Both the position numbers and the translations under genes were made by a program. Shown here in pieces: positions 23,449 to 30,298 of a DNA stretch of 32,190 nt (its first letter is position 1; every line of letters starts with the position of its first letter). The stretch spans positions 1 through 32,190 of the forward strand of contig VBEW01000041.1 in the NCBI GenBank assembly GCA_005889225.1. The letters are read 5' to 3'. The notes under the pieces are model-generated. The model saw only the letters and a program-made list of their open reading frames with translations. It did not search any database and was not told the DNA's origin. Origin of the DNA: Chloroflexota bacterium. GTDB taxonomy: Bacteria; Chloroflexota; Dormibacteria; CF-121.

Positions 23449-23910
23449 CTACACGGCCAGGCGTTGCGGATCCGGGCGCGCGAGCTCACCTTCGACGGCG
23501 GCGATGAAGCGCCGAACCGCCGTCGGGTTGGTGACCAGCCACGCTTCCTCTGGTTGATCGACGTCGGGCCGGCAGATCAGCGCCATGGCCGTGTCATCGC
23601 CGACGACCGCGCTGAACCACAGGCGCGCCAGCCAGCCCATCCCCGGATCGCGCCGGTCCGCCTCCTGCGGCAATGGCGTGGTATCCGGCGTCGTGACCAC
23701 GGCCCGCCGGGCGCTGCGGACCAGGGCGACTTCGGTCTCCCACTCCCCGCGTACAGCGGCAGGATCCGGGCGGCCGAGGTAGACCGTATAGCGGCCGGGA
23801 CGCATCGTGGCCAGGCTCTCGACCACTCGCCGAAGCAGAGGGACCGTCGAAACGTCGGCAACCGGCCGGCTCCCCGGGGTACCTTCGATAAGCGTTGCCA
23901 TCTCGCCCAT
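23449..23910 (-). CDS. Hypothetical protein (153 residues)
   Basis: An unrecognised soluble protein between another unknown gene and the PfkB kinase. The frame has clear coding character, with ordered alpha/beta-like segments (YTVYLGRPD, EVALVRSARRAVVTT, WLARLWFSAVVGDDTAMALICRP, WLVTNPTAVRRFIAAVEGEL). There is no signal peptide or membrane helix. The C-terminal pattern (a strand, then an aspartate-rich turn, then a helix) resembles small sensory modules, but I cannot name one. The ATG at 23910 is preceded by TAGCCT six bases upstream, possibly a leaderless -10; an internal ATG is at residue 4. A 63-base gap separates it from the PfkB gene. Confidence 0.7.
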   Translation of the reverse strand: MGEMATLIEGTPGSRPVADVSTVPLLRRVVESLATMRPGRYTVYLGRPDPAAVRGEWETEVALVRSARRAVVTTPDTTPLPQEADRRDPGMGWLARLWFSAVVGDDTAMALICRPDVDQPEEAWLVTNPTAVRRFIAAVEGELARPDPQRLAV

Positions 23911-23969
23911 GAGCGCAGGCTAGCACAAACAGGGGCAGAATGCAAACATTTGTTCGTAGGCAACAGCGG

Positions 23970-24314
23970 CTAGGGACGGAAGAGGGGAATGACGTTCCCC
24001 CCGCGAGCGCGCCGGTGGGAGCGGGCGGCCACCATCAGGTCCTCCTGGGCCTCGAACAGGACCTCGGCGGTCCGCTCAACGGAGCGATCGATGCCGAGCT
24101 TCTCGGTGTAGCCACCGTCCAGCTGACCGAGCAGATGCACAATGCGCCGCCAGATATTCGTGGGAATCAGCTTGACCTCGCGTAGCCGGCACTCTTCAAC
24201 AGCATCGAGCAATTGGTCAGTCTCGCGCAGTTGATTGCGCGGAGTGCGAGCGGTGCGGCGTTGCCAGGCCCAGAAGCGTTGCTGGGCAATTTCCAGAACG
24301 GTGCGCTCGATCAT
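23970..24314 (-). CDS. Hypothetical helical protein (114 residues)
   Basis: An unrecognised, mostly helical, charged protein: ERTVLEIAQQRFWAWQRR, then DQLLDAVEECRLREVKLIP, then WRRIVHLLGQLDGGY, then VERTAEVLFEAQEDLMVAA, ending in a basic Gly/Arg segment and VIPLFRP. It has no membrane helix or signal peptide and could be a small DNA- or protein-binding helical bundle. It is the first gene of the minus-strand group leading to PfkB and the macrodomain protein, and is divergent from the NUDIX hydrolase with 39 bases between starts. A TATCAT (minus strand, 24333-24328) 13 bases before its ATG may be its -10. Confidence 0.65.
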   Translation of the reverse strand: MIERTVLEIAQQRFWAWQRRTARTPRNQLRETDQLLDAVEECRLREVKLIPTNIWRRIVHLLGQLDGGYTEKLGIDRSVERTAEVLFEAQEDLMVAARSHRRARGGNVIPLFRP

Positions 24315-24353
24315 GACCTAAGCAGCCATGATAGTCCGTGAAAGGAGTGCTGG

Positions 24354-24902
24354 ATGGAAGACCGCATCGAGAGTCAACCGGTATACAGCGGAAAACTGTT
24401 TCAGGTGTTCAAGGACAGGGTGCGCCTGCCGAACGGAAATACCACGACCCGAGAAATCGTCCGCCATCCCGGTTCCGTCGCCATCGTCCCGCGCCATAAG
24501 GACGGTCGGGTGGTACTCGTTCGCCAGTATCGCTACGTCACCGGCCGCGAACTGTGGGAGATCCCGGCCGGGACCCTGGATAAGCCGGGTGAGGGGATTG
24601 TCGAGGGAGCGCGTCGCGAACTGGCGGAGGAGGCGCGCTTGAAAGCCGGCATCTGGACCACGCTGGGCAGCGCATACTTGATGCCGGGCTACTGCGACGA
24701 GCGCATGACGTTCTACCTCGCCGAGGACCTGTCGCCCACCGAAGGACACGCGGAGCTCGATGAGTCCTTCAGCGTAAATCCTTTCGACGTGCACGACCTG
24801 CAGGTCTTGCGATCGACCGGTGAGCTGCAAGATGCCAAGACCCTGTTAGGGCTGGCCTGGGCAGGCGTTCCGCTCTGGGACGAGCCCCAGCCCCGGCGCT
24901 AA
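24354..24902 (+). CDS. NUDIX hydrolase, ADP-ribose pyrophosphatase type
   Basis: A 182-residue NUDIX enzyme expected to split a nucleoside diphosphate linked to another moiety, most likely ADP-ribose to AMP and ribose 5-phosphate. It has the N-terminal strand typical of ADPRases (VYSGKLFQVFKDRVRLPNG), VRQYRYVTGRELWEIPAGTLD, and the Nudix helix ARRELAEEARL with the metal-binding glutamates. The spacing from the box glycine to its first glutamate is six residues (GTLDKPGE) rather than five, and the conserved late Gly is replaced. The ATG has a good ribosome-binding site (AAGGAG). It diverges from an unknown gene and converges on the EF-G gene with a 12-base gap. Confidence 0.92.
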   Translation: MEDRIESQPVYSGKLFQVFKDRVRLPNGNTTTREIVRHPGSVAIVPRHKDGRVVLVRQYRYVTGRELWEIPAGTLDKPGEGIVEGARRELAEEARLKAGIWTTLGSAYLMPGYCDERMTFYLAEDLSPTEGHAELDESFSVNPFDVHDLQVLRSTGELQDAKTLLGLAWAGVPLWDEPQPRR

Positions 24903-24914
24903 CGGCGCCGCCCG

Positions 24915-26945
24915 CTACTCTTCCTCCTCGCCGCCTTTCGACTTCTGGTATGCCGCGATCACGGTCTGCGCGGCGTGCGCCGGCACCTCTTCATAGTGCG
25001 AAAACTTCATGGTGTAGCGCCCGCGTCCCTGCGTGATCGAGCGCAGGTCGATCGGAAACCGGTACATCGAAGAGAGCGGGACCTGAGCCTTGACCTTCTC
25101 CATGTGATCGGCCGAGGGTTCCATGCCGGCGATCTTGCCGCGCTTGCCGTTGAGGTCGCTGATCACATCACCCATGTTGCGCTCGGGCACCAACACTTCG
25201 ACGTCCATGATGGGCTCGAGGAGCACCGGCTTCGCATCCATCACCGCCTGGCGCATGGCCATCGCGCCCGCCAGCTTGAAGGCGATGTCCTTCCCGTCCA
25301 CCTGATGGGTTGATCCGTCCAGCAGGCGGACCTTGATGTCGACCAGGGGGTTGCCGGTCAGCACTCCTTGCTCCATCGTTTCCCGGACACCCCGCTCGAC
25401 CGACGGTCGGAAATTTTGCGGGATCGAGCCACCGAAGATCTTGTCTTCCCAGATGAAGCCTGTGCCGCGCGGAACCGGGGCAATGTCGATCACGCAGTGA
25501 CCGTAGAGGCCGGCGCCGCCGGACTGCTTCTTGTACTTCTTCTCAGCTTTGGCGCTGCTGGTGATCGTTTCCTGGTACGGGACCCGAGGCACCGCCAGGG
25601 TGCCCTCGACGCCGTACTTGCGCTTCATTTTCTCGAGCACAACGTCGAGGTGGATGTCGCCCATGCCGTGCACGATCGACTCCTTCGTGATCGGCTCGTG
25701 TTCCAGCGTCAGCGTCGGGTCTTCGTCAACAAGCTTGACGAGCGCCGCGTTTACCTTTTCCTCATCGGCTTTGTTCTTGGCGCTGACGGCGGCGCTGTAG
25801 GTCTGCTCGGGATACTCGATCGGCGGCAGTCGCAGTGGATGGTCGCGGCTGGCGAGCGTGTCGCCGGTCGCCGTCACCTGCAGCTTGCTGATACCCGCAA
25901 TATCACCGGCCACCACTTCCGTGGCGGGTTCCAATGACTTGCCTTTGGGAAATCCGATCGTGCCGGCCCGCTCCGGCTGGTCCTTGGCGGCGTTCAGGAG
26001 CGGAGTGCCGGTTGTCAGCACCCCTGAAACCACCTTGACGTAGCTGATCCGGCCCACGAACGGATCGGCGGTCGTCTTGAAAACGATGGCGCCCAATGGT
26101 CCGGCCGGCTCTCGGGTCAGGGTCTCGGCTTGCTCGGTGCGCGGATTCACCGCCTCGACTGGCGGGGCGTGCTTCGGCGAGGGGAGCAGCGCCACGATGG
26201 CATCCAGCAGGGTGCCGATACCGATCGACTTGACGGCGGCAGCGCAGAGAACCGGCACAATCGTTCCGGCGGCCACGCCCTTGGCGACAGCCCCGGTGAT
26301 CTCAGCATCGCTCAGCTCACCGCTCTCGAGATATTTCTCCAGGAGGGCGTCATCCGTTTCGGCGGCCGCTTCCACCAGCGGCGATCGGCGCGACTCGACT
26401 TCGGCAGCGAGGTCCTTCGGTAAGGCGATCTCCTTTGGCCGCCCTTGCTGGTCGAACTCATAAGCCTTACGAGTCAGCAGGTCGACCACACCCGTGAAGT
26501 TGGCCTCGTGGCCGATGGGCGCCTGGATCGCAACCGGGCGCGGCGAGAACTCCCTGAAGGCATCAACCGTTTTCCAGTAGTCAGCGTTTTCCTTGTCCAT
26601 CTTGTTGACGACGACCAGCGTGGGAAGGCTGCGAGCCCGCAGCTGTTGCCAGGCGAGCTCCGTGCCAACGATGACGCCGGTGCTCGCCCCGACCACCAGC
26701 AGGGACCCTTCGGCTGCCCGCAGCGCGCCGTAGACATCACCCGCGAAGTCCTGGAACCCGGGCGTGTCGAGCAGGTTGATCTTGTGGTCGCGCCAGCTCA
26801 GGTGCGCGATGGCGGTGCTGATCGAGATTTTTCGCTTGATCTCTTCGGGCTCGAAGTCCATCGCTTCCCCCAGGCTCGTCTTGCCGTCGTGGCTATGTCC
26901 GAGCAGGGCAACGTTTCGAATCTTGTCGGGATCGATTCTGGCCAC
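24915..26945 (-). CDS. Elongation factor G-like translational GTPase with shortened switch I region
   Basis: A 676-residue EF-G paralogue. GTPase motifs are G1 GHSHDGKTS (16-24), DTPG (60-63) and NKMD (114-117), followed by domains II-V including LEHEPITKESIVHGMGDIHL and RGRYTMKFSHYEEVP. It probably acts on the ribosome in translocation or recycling. The motif DFEPEEIKRKISIST and the MoeA neighbourhood suggest an accessory paralogue rather than the main fusA. Compared with E. coli EF-G, the stretch between G1 Lys (22) and the DTPG Asp (60) is about 25 residues shorter. The sequence jumps from GEAM straight to DFEPEE, omitting most of the region before switch I. The GTG start has GAGGG upstream. 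The C terminus is acidic (GGEEEE). Confidence 0.9.
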   Translation of the reverse strand: MARIDPDKIRNVALLGHSHDGKTSLGEAMDFEPEEIKRKISISTAIAHLSWRDHKINLLDTPGFQDFAGDVYGALRAAEGSLLVVGASTGVIVGTELAWQQLRARSLPTLVVVNKMDKENADYWKTVDAFREFSPRPVAIQAPIGHEANFTGVVDLLTRKAYEFDQQGRPKEIALPKDLAAEVESRRSPLVEAAAETDDALLEKYLESGELSDAEITGAVAKGVAAGTIVPVLCAAAVKSIGIGTLLDAIVALLPSPKHAPPVEAVNPRTEQAETLTREPAGPLGAIVFKTTADPFVGRISYVKVVSGVLTTGTPLLNAAKDQPERAGTIGFPKGKSLEPATEVVAGDIAGISKLQVTATGDTLASRDHPLRLPPIEYPEQTYSAAVSAKNKADEEKVNAALVKLVDEDPTLTLEHEPITKESIVHGMGDIHLDVVLEKMKRKYGVEGTLAVPRVPYQETITSSAKAEKKYKKQSGGAGLYGHCVIDIAPVPRGTGFIWEDKIFGGSIPQNFRPSVERGVRETMEQGVLTGNPLVDIKVRLLDGSTHQVDGKDIAFKLAGAMAMRQAVMDAKPVLLEPIMDVEVLVPERNMGDVISDLNGKRGKIAGMEPSADHMEKVKAQVPLSSMYRFPIDLRSITQGRGRYTMKFSHYEEVPAHAAQTVIAAYQKSKGGEEEE

Positions 26946-26995
26946 CGCTTATCCCTCGCCAAGAAGATAGTAAATCGGAGGGGTGCTTCTGTTGG

Positions 26996-28207
26996 TCAGT
27001 CGATCGGCGCCAGCGGCATGATCTCGACGGGACTGCCCGCTGCTACCTCACGGGTGCCTTGCGGCACGACGATCAGGCAGTTGGCGTCGGCCATGGAACG
27101 CAGCACGTGCGAGCCCTGGTCGCCGGTCAACCGAACCGCGATCCGGCTGCCATCCCGGCGGGCGATGCCCCGGAAATACTGCTCCAGATGCGGTGGATTG
27201 ACCAGCGGAACTTCGGTGATCGCCGTTAAGCGCGGACGCTCGAGATCGGCACGGCCCTGCATCTTCAACAGCGCCGGCCTGACGAAGAGTTCGAACCCGA
27301 CCAGCGTCGAGACCGGGTTGCCGGGCAGCCCGATCAGCGGCACGCCGCTGACGGCGGCGAACAGCAGCGGCTTGCCTGGTCGCAGTGCCACCTGCCAGAA
27401 GTCGACGGCCTCCTCCTCCTCGAGCAGCCCGCGGACCAGGTCGTAGGCCCCCATCGATACGCCCCCGGTGCTGACGACCAGCTGCGCCTCACGAACGTTT
27501 CGAAGCCGGTCCAGCAGATCCTGCCGCTCGTCGCGGGCGACACCGGCATCGATGACGACACCGCCGGCGTCCTCGATGGCGGCGAGCAAGGTGTATCGAT
27601 TGGTGTTCGTGATCTGGCCGGGCGCGAGTGACTCACCGGGCTCACGCAGCTCGTCGCCAGTCGTCAGCACGAGCACCCGCGGGCGGCCCACGCAACGAAC
27701 GCTCGTCCGACCGGCGGAGGCGAGCACGCCGATCAACCCCGGGGTGATGACGCGACCCGTCGTGGCGACCAGATCGCCGCGATGGAGGTCGCTTCCGGCG
27801 GCCCGCAGGCTCGTGCCGCTGTCGACGGCGACGCGGACTTCGACCGCGCCGTCACGCTCGGCGGTGTCTTCGACGCGCACCACGGCATCCGATCCCTCGG
27901 GCACCATCGCCCCGGTCATGATCCGCAGCGCCGTGTTCGGCTGGACGGCCGTCGTGGGCGCGGCGCCAGCACGGACTTCGCCCAGCAAGCGGAGCCGCAC
28001 AGGCTGCGACGCTGAGGCCCCTCTGACGTCGACTGCCCGAATCGCGTAGCCGTCCATGGCGGAGTTGGTGAAGGGTGGGACATCGCGCTCCGCATGAACC
28101 TCCTCGGCCAGGACGCGGCCGCGGGCCTGCGTCAGGGGGACGTCCTCAGCGGCGAGCGGGGTAATCCGCTCGAGGATTCGATCACGCGCCTGCGCAACCG
28201 TCAGCAC
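26996..28207 (-). CDS. moeA: Molybdopterin molybdenumtransferase MoeA
   Basis: A 403-residue MoeA, which inserts molybdate into adenylylated molybdopterin to complete molybdenum cofactor. Diagnostic stretches are PPFTNSAMDGYAI, the TTGDEL turn in the central MoCF-biosynthesis domain, NTNRYTL, STGGVSMGAYD and GLPGNPVSTLVGFELFVRPAL. The open frame extends to 28327, but that part overlaps the preceding gene in another frame. The GTG at 28207 (MLTVAQARDRIL) lies 13 bases after the upstream stop and gives the family's normal length, so it is chosen. No other molybdenum cofactor gene lies in the window. EF-G follows on the same strand after 50 bases. Confidence 0.94.
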   Translation of the reverse strand: MLTVAQARDRILERITPLAAEDVPLTQARGRVLAEEVHAERDVPPFTNSAMDGYAIRAVDVRGASASQPVRLRLLGEVRAGAAPTTAVQPNTALRIMTGAMVPEGSDAVVRVEDTAERDGAVEVRVAVDSGTSLRAAGSDLHRGDLVATTGRVITPGLIGVLASAGRTSVRCVGRPRVLVLTTGDELREPGESLAPGQITNTNRYTLLAAIEDAGGVVIDAGVARDERQDLLDRLRNVREAQLVVSTGGVSMGAYDLVRGLLEEEEAVDFWQVALRPGKPLLFAAVSGVPLIGLPGNPVSTLVGFELFVRPALLKMQGRADLERPRLTAITEVPLVNPPHLEQYFRGIARRDGSRIAVRLTGDQGSHVLRSMADANCLIVVPQGTREVAAGSPVEIMPLAPID

Positions 28208-28220
28208 GGGCGCCGGTGGC

Positions 28221-28532
28221 CTATCTATCGTTCCAGTGGCTGTTTTCGAACTCGGGCGTGCCGCCCTCGCCATCGGTGACCACGTTCTGGTGGAACCGGG
28301 CGGCGACCATCTGGTACGCCATCGCACGCGGAATCCCCAGCTTGGTGAGGCCCTTGACCTCGTCGGCCATAACCTTATCGCGGGCGGCTTCGATGGCCGC
28401 GATTACGTCATCGATCGCCGTGCGGGCTTTAGGCCCACCGCCACCGTTTTCAGCAGCGGCCGCCTCGGATGGGACCTCGGCCTGAGGTTCCTTGGGAGCT
28501 TTCGTCTTGCCGTCTTTCGTCTCTTTCGCCAT
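28221..28532 (-). CDS. Hypothetical small charged protein (103 residues)
   Basis: An unrecognised protein with two parts. Residues 1-45 are lysine/glutamate/alanine/proline-rich and probably disordered (MAKETKDGKTKAPKE). The C-terminal 58 residues are helical (AIDDVIAAIEAARDKVMADE, then GIPRAMAYQMVAARFHQN). The ATG at 28532 is chosen over the upstream ATG at 28559 because AAGGTGA lies eight bases before it. The frame lies between the second AI-2E permease and moeA on the same strand, with short gaps (32 and 13 bases), so it is probably co-transcribed. There is no membrane segment. The helical region could be a dimerisation or DNA-binding module, but nothing more can be said. Confidence 0.7.
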   Translation of the reverse strand: MAKETKDGKTKAPKEPQAEVPSEAAAAENGGGGPKARTAIDDVIAAIEAARDKVMADEVKGLTKLGIPRAMAYQMVAARFHQNVVTDGEGGTPEFENSHWNDR

Positions 28533-28564
28533 GGAATGCTTCACCTTAACACTGGACATCGAGC

Positions 28565-29698
28565 TCAGGCAGAGACCGTCAGGGTTGCTGCCCCGCGTCT
28601 AGCTTGTACCCGTTCCATCACGAAGAGAAACGTTTCCTTGGCTACGGCCGTCACCGGAGCCGCCAGGAACATGCCGATCAGACCGAACAGCGACGCGCCC
28701 AGCAGCGTGCTGAAGATCAAGAGCAGCGGGTGCACTTTCGTGAAGCGTCCGAGGATCAACGGTGCGACCAGATGGCTGTCGACTTGCTGGGCGACCAGCG
28801 CGAAAATGGCGACGATCAAGGGCAGCGGGCTGCCGGCGGGACTTTGTGCGAGTGCCAGCAGGACGGCCAACGTGCCCCAGATCAGCGGTCCGAAAAATGG
28901 AATGGCCTCGATGAAGAACGCGATCGTTCCCACCAGCAGTGCCGCCTTCAGTCCCATCACCCGCAGGCCGATCGTGACCACCACGCCGATGAACAGGCTG
29001 ATGATCAGCTGACCGCGGACATATTCGCTGAGGACCCGGTCCCAACGACGCATCAAATCCGCCGCAGGGTGCTGTTGTGCGGGTGGAAGGAACGACCGAA
29101 TCTCGCGCATCAGACGCGGTCCGTCGAGGAGCATGTAAAAGGTGAGCAATGGCACCGCGATCAGCTCGAGCAGCTTGGGAAAGAACGTCAAGGATGCGCT
29201 GACGGCGGCGGCTGCGGCGTCGCCCAGGCCACTGACGAAGTCACGAGCTTCCTGGTCCAGCGACTGCTGAACACTGGGCGGAAAGACACCGGCACCGTAG
29301 ATCGTGTTGCGCCAGTCCTGGAAGGTGGCGCTCAAGCGGTGGGCGATCTGCGGCTCCTGGCCACCCGTGCCAAAGAGGACCCGACCGAGGCGGTTTGCCT
29401 CTCCTGCCAGCAAGGGAGCCAGGACGAGGATCGCCACCACCAATACCCCCACAAAGGCGGCGAGGGCGAGGAATGCGGCCAGCACCCGAGGCGTGCGGCG
29501 GCCGCCCGGGCCGGGTTCGGTCATGGCGTTGACGAGCGGTAGCAGCAGGTAGGTCAGGAAGATCGCCAACAGGAACGGCAGAATGATCTGGCGGGCGAGA
29601 AAGATGATCAACAGCAGAAGGAGGAGCCCACCGCCGGCCCAGATTGCGCCGGGTAGGCGGCTTTTCAATCGCCGCGGCTCGCCGCTGCCGGTGCTCAT
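28565..29698 (-). CDS. AI-2E family transporter (permease), copy 2
   Basis: A 377-residue polytopic membrane protein of the AI-2E/UPF0118 family with about eight helices. N-terminal helices (GGLLLLLLIIFLARQIILPF and FLTYLLLPLVNAM) are followed by a large loop and C-terminal signatures EAIPFFGPLIWGTLAVLL and SHLVAPLILGRFTKVHPLLLI. The open frame extends far upstream to 30139, but that part is the antisense of the HTH gene. The ATG at 29698 puts the first helix at residue 18 and has a TACAAT box six bases upstream, so a leaderless start is likely. The substrate is unknown. It differs clearly from copy 1 at 11503, so this is an old paralogue rather than a recent duplication. Confidence 0.9.
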   Translation of the reverse strand: MSTGSGEPRRLKSRLPGAIWAGGGLLLLLLIIFLARQIILPFLLAIFLTYLLLPLVNAMTEPGPGGRRTPRVLAAFLALAAFVGVLVVAILVLAPLLAGEANRLGRVLFGTGGQEPQIAHRLSATFQDWRNTIYGAGVFPPSVQQSLDQEARDFVSGLGDAAAAAVSASLTFFPKLLELIAVPLLTFYMLLDGPRLMREIRSFLPPAQQHPAADLMRRWDRVLSEYVRGQLIISLFIGVVVTIGLRVMGLKAALLVGTIAFFIEAIPFFGPLIWGTLAVLLALAQSPAGSPLPLIVAIFALVAQQVDSHLVAPLILGRFTKVHPLLLIFSTLLGASLFGLIGMFLAAPVTAVAKETFLFVMERVQARRGAATLTVSA

Positions 29699-29704
29699 AG
29701 GGCG

Positions 29705-29710
29705 ATTGTA
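29705..29710 (-). promoter_or_regulatory. -10 element (TACAAT) of a probable leaderless AI-2E copy 2 transcript
   Basis: On the minus strand TACAAT ends six bases before the ATG at 29698. No ribosome-binding site is seen. The divergent HTH gene has its own -10-like box 39 bases away. Confidence 0.5.
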
Positions 29711-29748
29711 GGAAGGGTCGTTGAATTGCAGACCCATGAAGGCAGTGC

Positions 29749-29754
29749 TACGTT
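29749..29754 (+). promoter_or_regulatory. -10-like element (TACGTT) before the HTH regulator
   Basis: TACGTT fits TANNNT and ends seven bases before the GTG at 29762, suggesting a leaderless start there. The match is weaker than the other examples. Confidence 0.3.
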
Positions 29755-29761
29755 CAGCAAC

Positions 29762-30145
29762 GTGAATCGCGCGGCACGCTTGCATCGCCTGCTGGTCATC
29801 CTGTCGATGGCGACGGCGCGGCCGGGGATCCGGGCGGTCGACCTGGCGAAGACGCTCAAGGTCAGCACCCGAACGGTGTTTCGGGACCTCGCCGAGCTGC
29901 AGCGGCTCGGCTTCCCGGTCACCTTCGGCAACGGTTACCCCGCCCAGCAAGAGCTCTTCCGTCGCCGTCGCCGCCAGGAGATGTCGCAGATCATGGCTGA
30001 CCTGGTCGATCAGCAGCTGGACGTGGTTCGCCGCAAACTCCCACCCGAGGAGGCTGAGCGGGTGGTGGCGGAGGCGGTTCAGTACTTGCCAATGGAGGCC
30101 GCTGAGGCGGTCACCCGGGCCCTGGCGAAAGCCGTCCACGGGTAG
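29762..30145 (+). CDS. Stand-alone DeoR/WYL-type HTH regulator
   Basis: A 127-residue protein with an N-terminal winged helix of the HTH_11 type (RLHRLLVILSMATARPGIRAVDLAKTLKVSTRTVFRDLAELQRLGFPV). In full-length WYL or DeoR-like regulators a large ligand-binding domain follows. Here only a short basic linker (FRRRRRQEM) and a helical tail (ADLVDQQLDVVRRKLPPEE) remain, so it is a minimal regulator. The frame can start at TTG 29726, but GTG 29762 (MNRAARLH) fits the family N terminus. It diverges from AI-2E copy 2 with 63 bases between starts, so autoregulation and control of that permease are likely. tRNA-Val follows 18 bases later. Confidence 0.82.
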   Translation: MNRAARLHRLLVILSMATARPGIRAVDLAKTLKVSTRTVFRDLAELQRLGFPVTFGNGYPAQQELFRRRRRQEMSQIMADLVDQQLDVVRRKLPPEEAERVVAEAVQYLPMEAAEAVTRALAKAVHG

Positions 30146-30149
30146 GTCT

Positions 30150-30155
30150 TACAAT
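30150..30155 (+). promoter_or_regulatory. -10 element (TACAAT) of tRNA-Val
   Basis: TACAAT ends eight bases before the first base of the mature tRNA, a normal distance for a tRNA promoter with a very short 5' leader. The upstream half would lie in the end of the HTH gene; no clear -35 is seen. Confidence 0.45.
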
Positions 30156-30163
30156 GGCCGCAC

Positions 30164-30237
30164 GGTCGGCTAGCTCAGTTGGTTAGAGCGCTTGGTTCAC
30201 ATCCAAGAGGTCGAGGGTTCGAGTCCCCCGCCGACCA
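30164..30237 (+). tRNA. tRNA-Val (anticodon CAC)
   Basis: A complete cloverleaf of 74 bases. The acceptor stem GGTCGGC pairs with GCCGACC, followed by discriminator A. The D arm has TAGCTCAGTTGGTTAGAGC. The anticodon stem CTTGG/CCAAG encloses loop TTCACAT with anticodon CAC, reading GUG (valine). The T arm has GAGGGTTCGAGTCCCCC. No 3' CCA is encoded (the next bases are TGT), so CCA must be added by nucleotidyltransferase. Confidence 0.97.
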
Positions 30238-30277
30238 TGTGCCCACCGATGGGTGAAAGTGAGCGGGGTCGCCCGGA

Positions 30278-30298
30278 ACCGGTCAGATACAGACCGGT
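30278..30298. repeat. Inverted repeat overlapping the P450 stop codon
   Basis: A perfect 7-bp inverted repeat (ACCGGTC / GACCGGT, seven-base loop) spans the convergent junction of tRNA-Val and the P450 gene and includes the P450 TGA. Neither side has a T tract, so it is not a classical intrinsic terminator, but it may fold at the transcript ends. Confidence 0.4.

Noticed and set aside
26445-27446. 333-codon plus-strand frame
   Set aside because: It crosses the EF-G start and the end of moeA on the opposite strand and has no coherent protein pattern.
28208-28327. N-terminal extension of MoeA
   Set aside because: It overlaps the preceding gene in another frame and encodes an Arg/Trp/Pro-rich stretch absent from MoeA proteins.
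28604-29542. 312-codon plus-strand frame
   Set aside because: It is antisense to AI-2E copy 2; the product is Gln/Glu/Arg/His-rich, as expected for the complement of a hydrophobic membrane protein.
29699-30139. N-terminal extension of AI-2E copy 2
   Set aside because: The extra 147 codons are the antisense of the HTH gene. The ATG at 29698 with its -10 box gives the normal family length.
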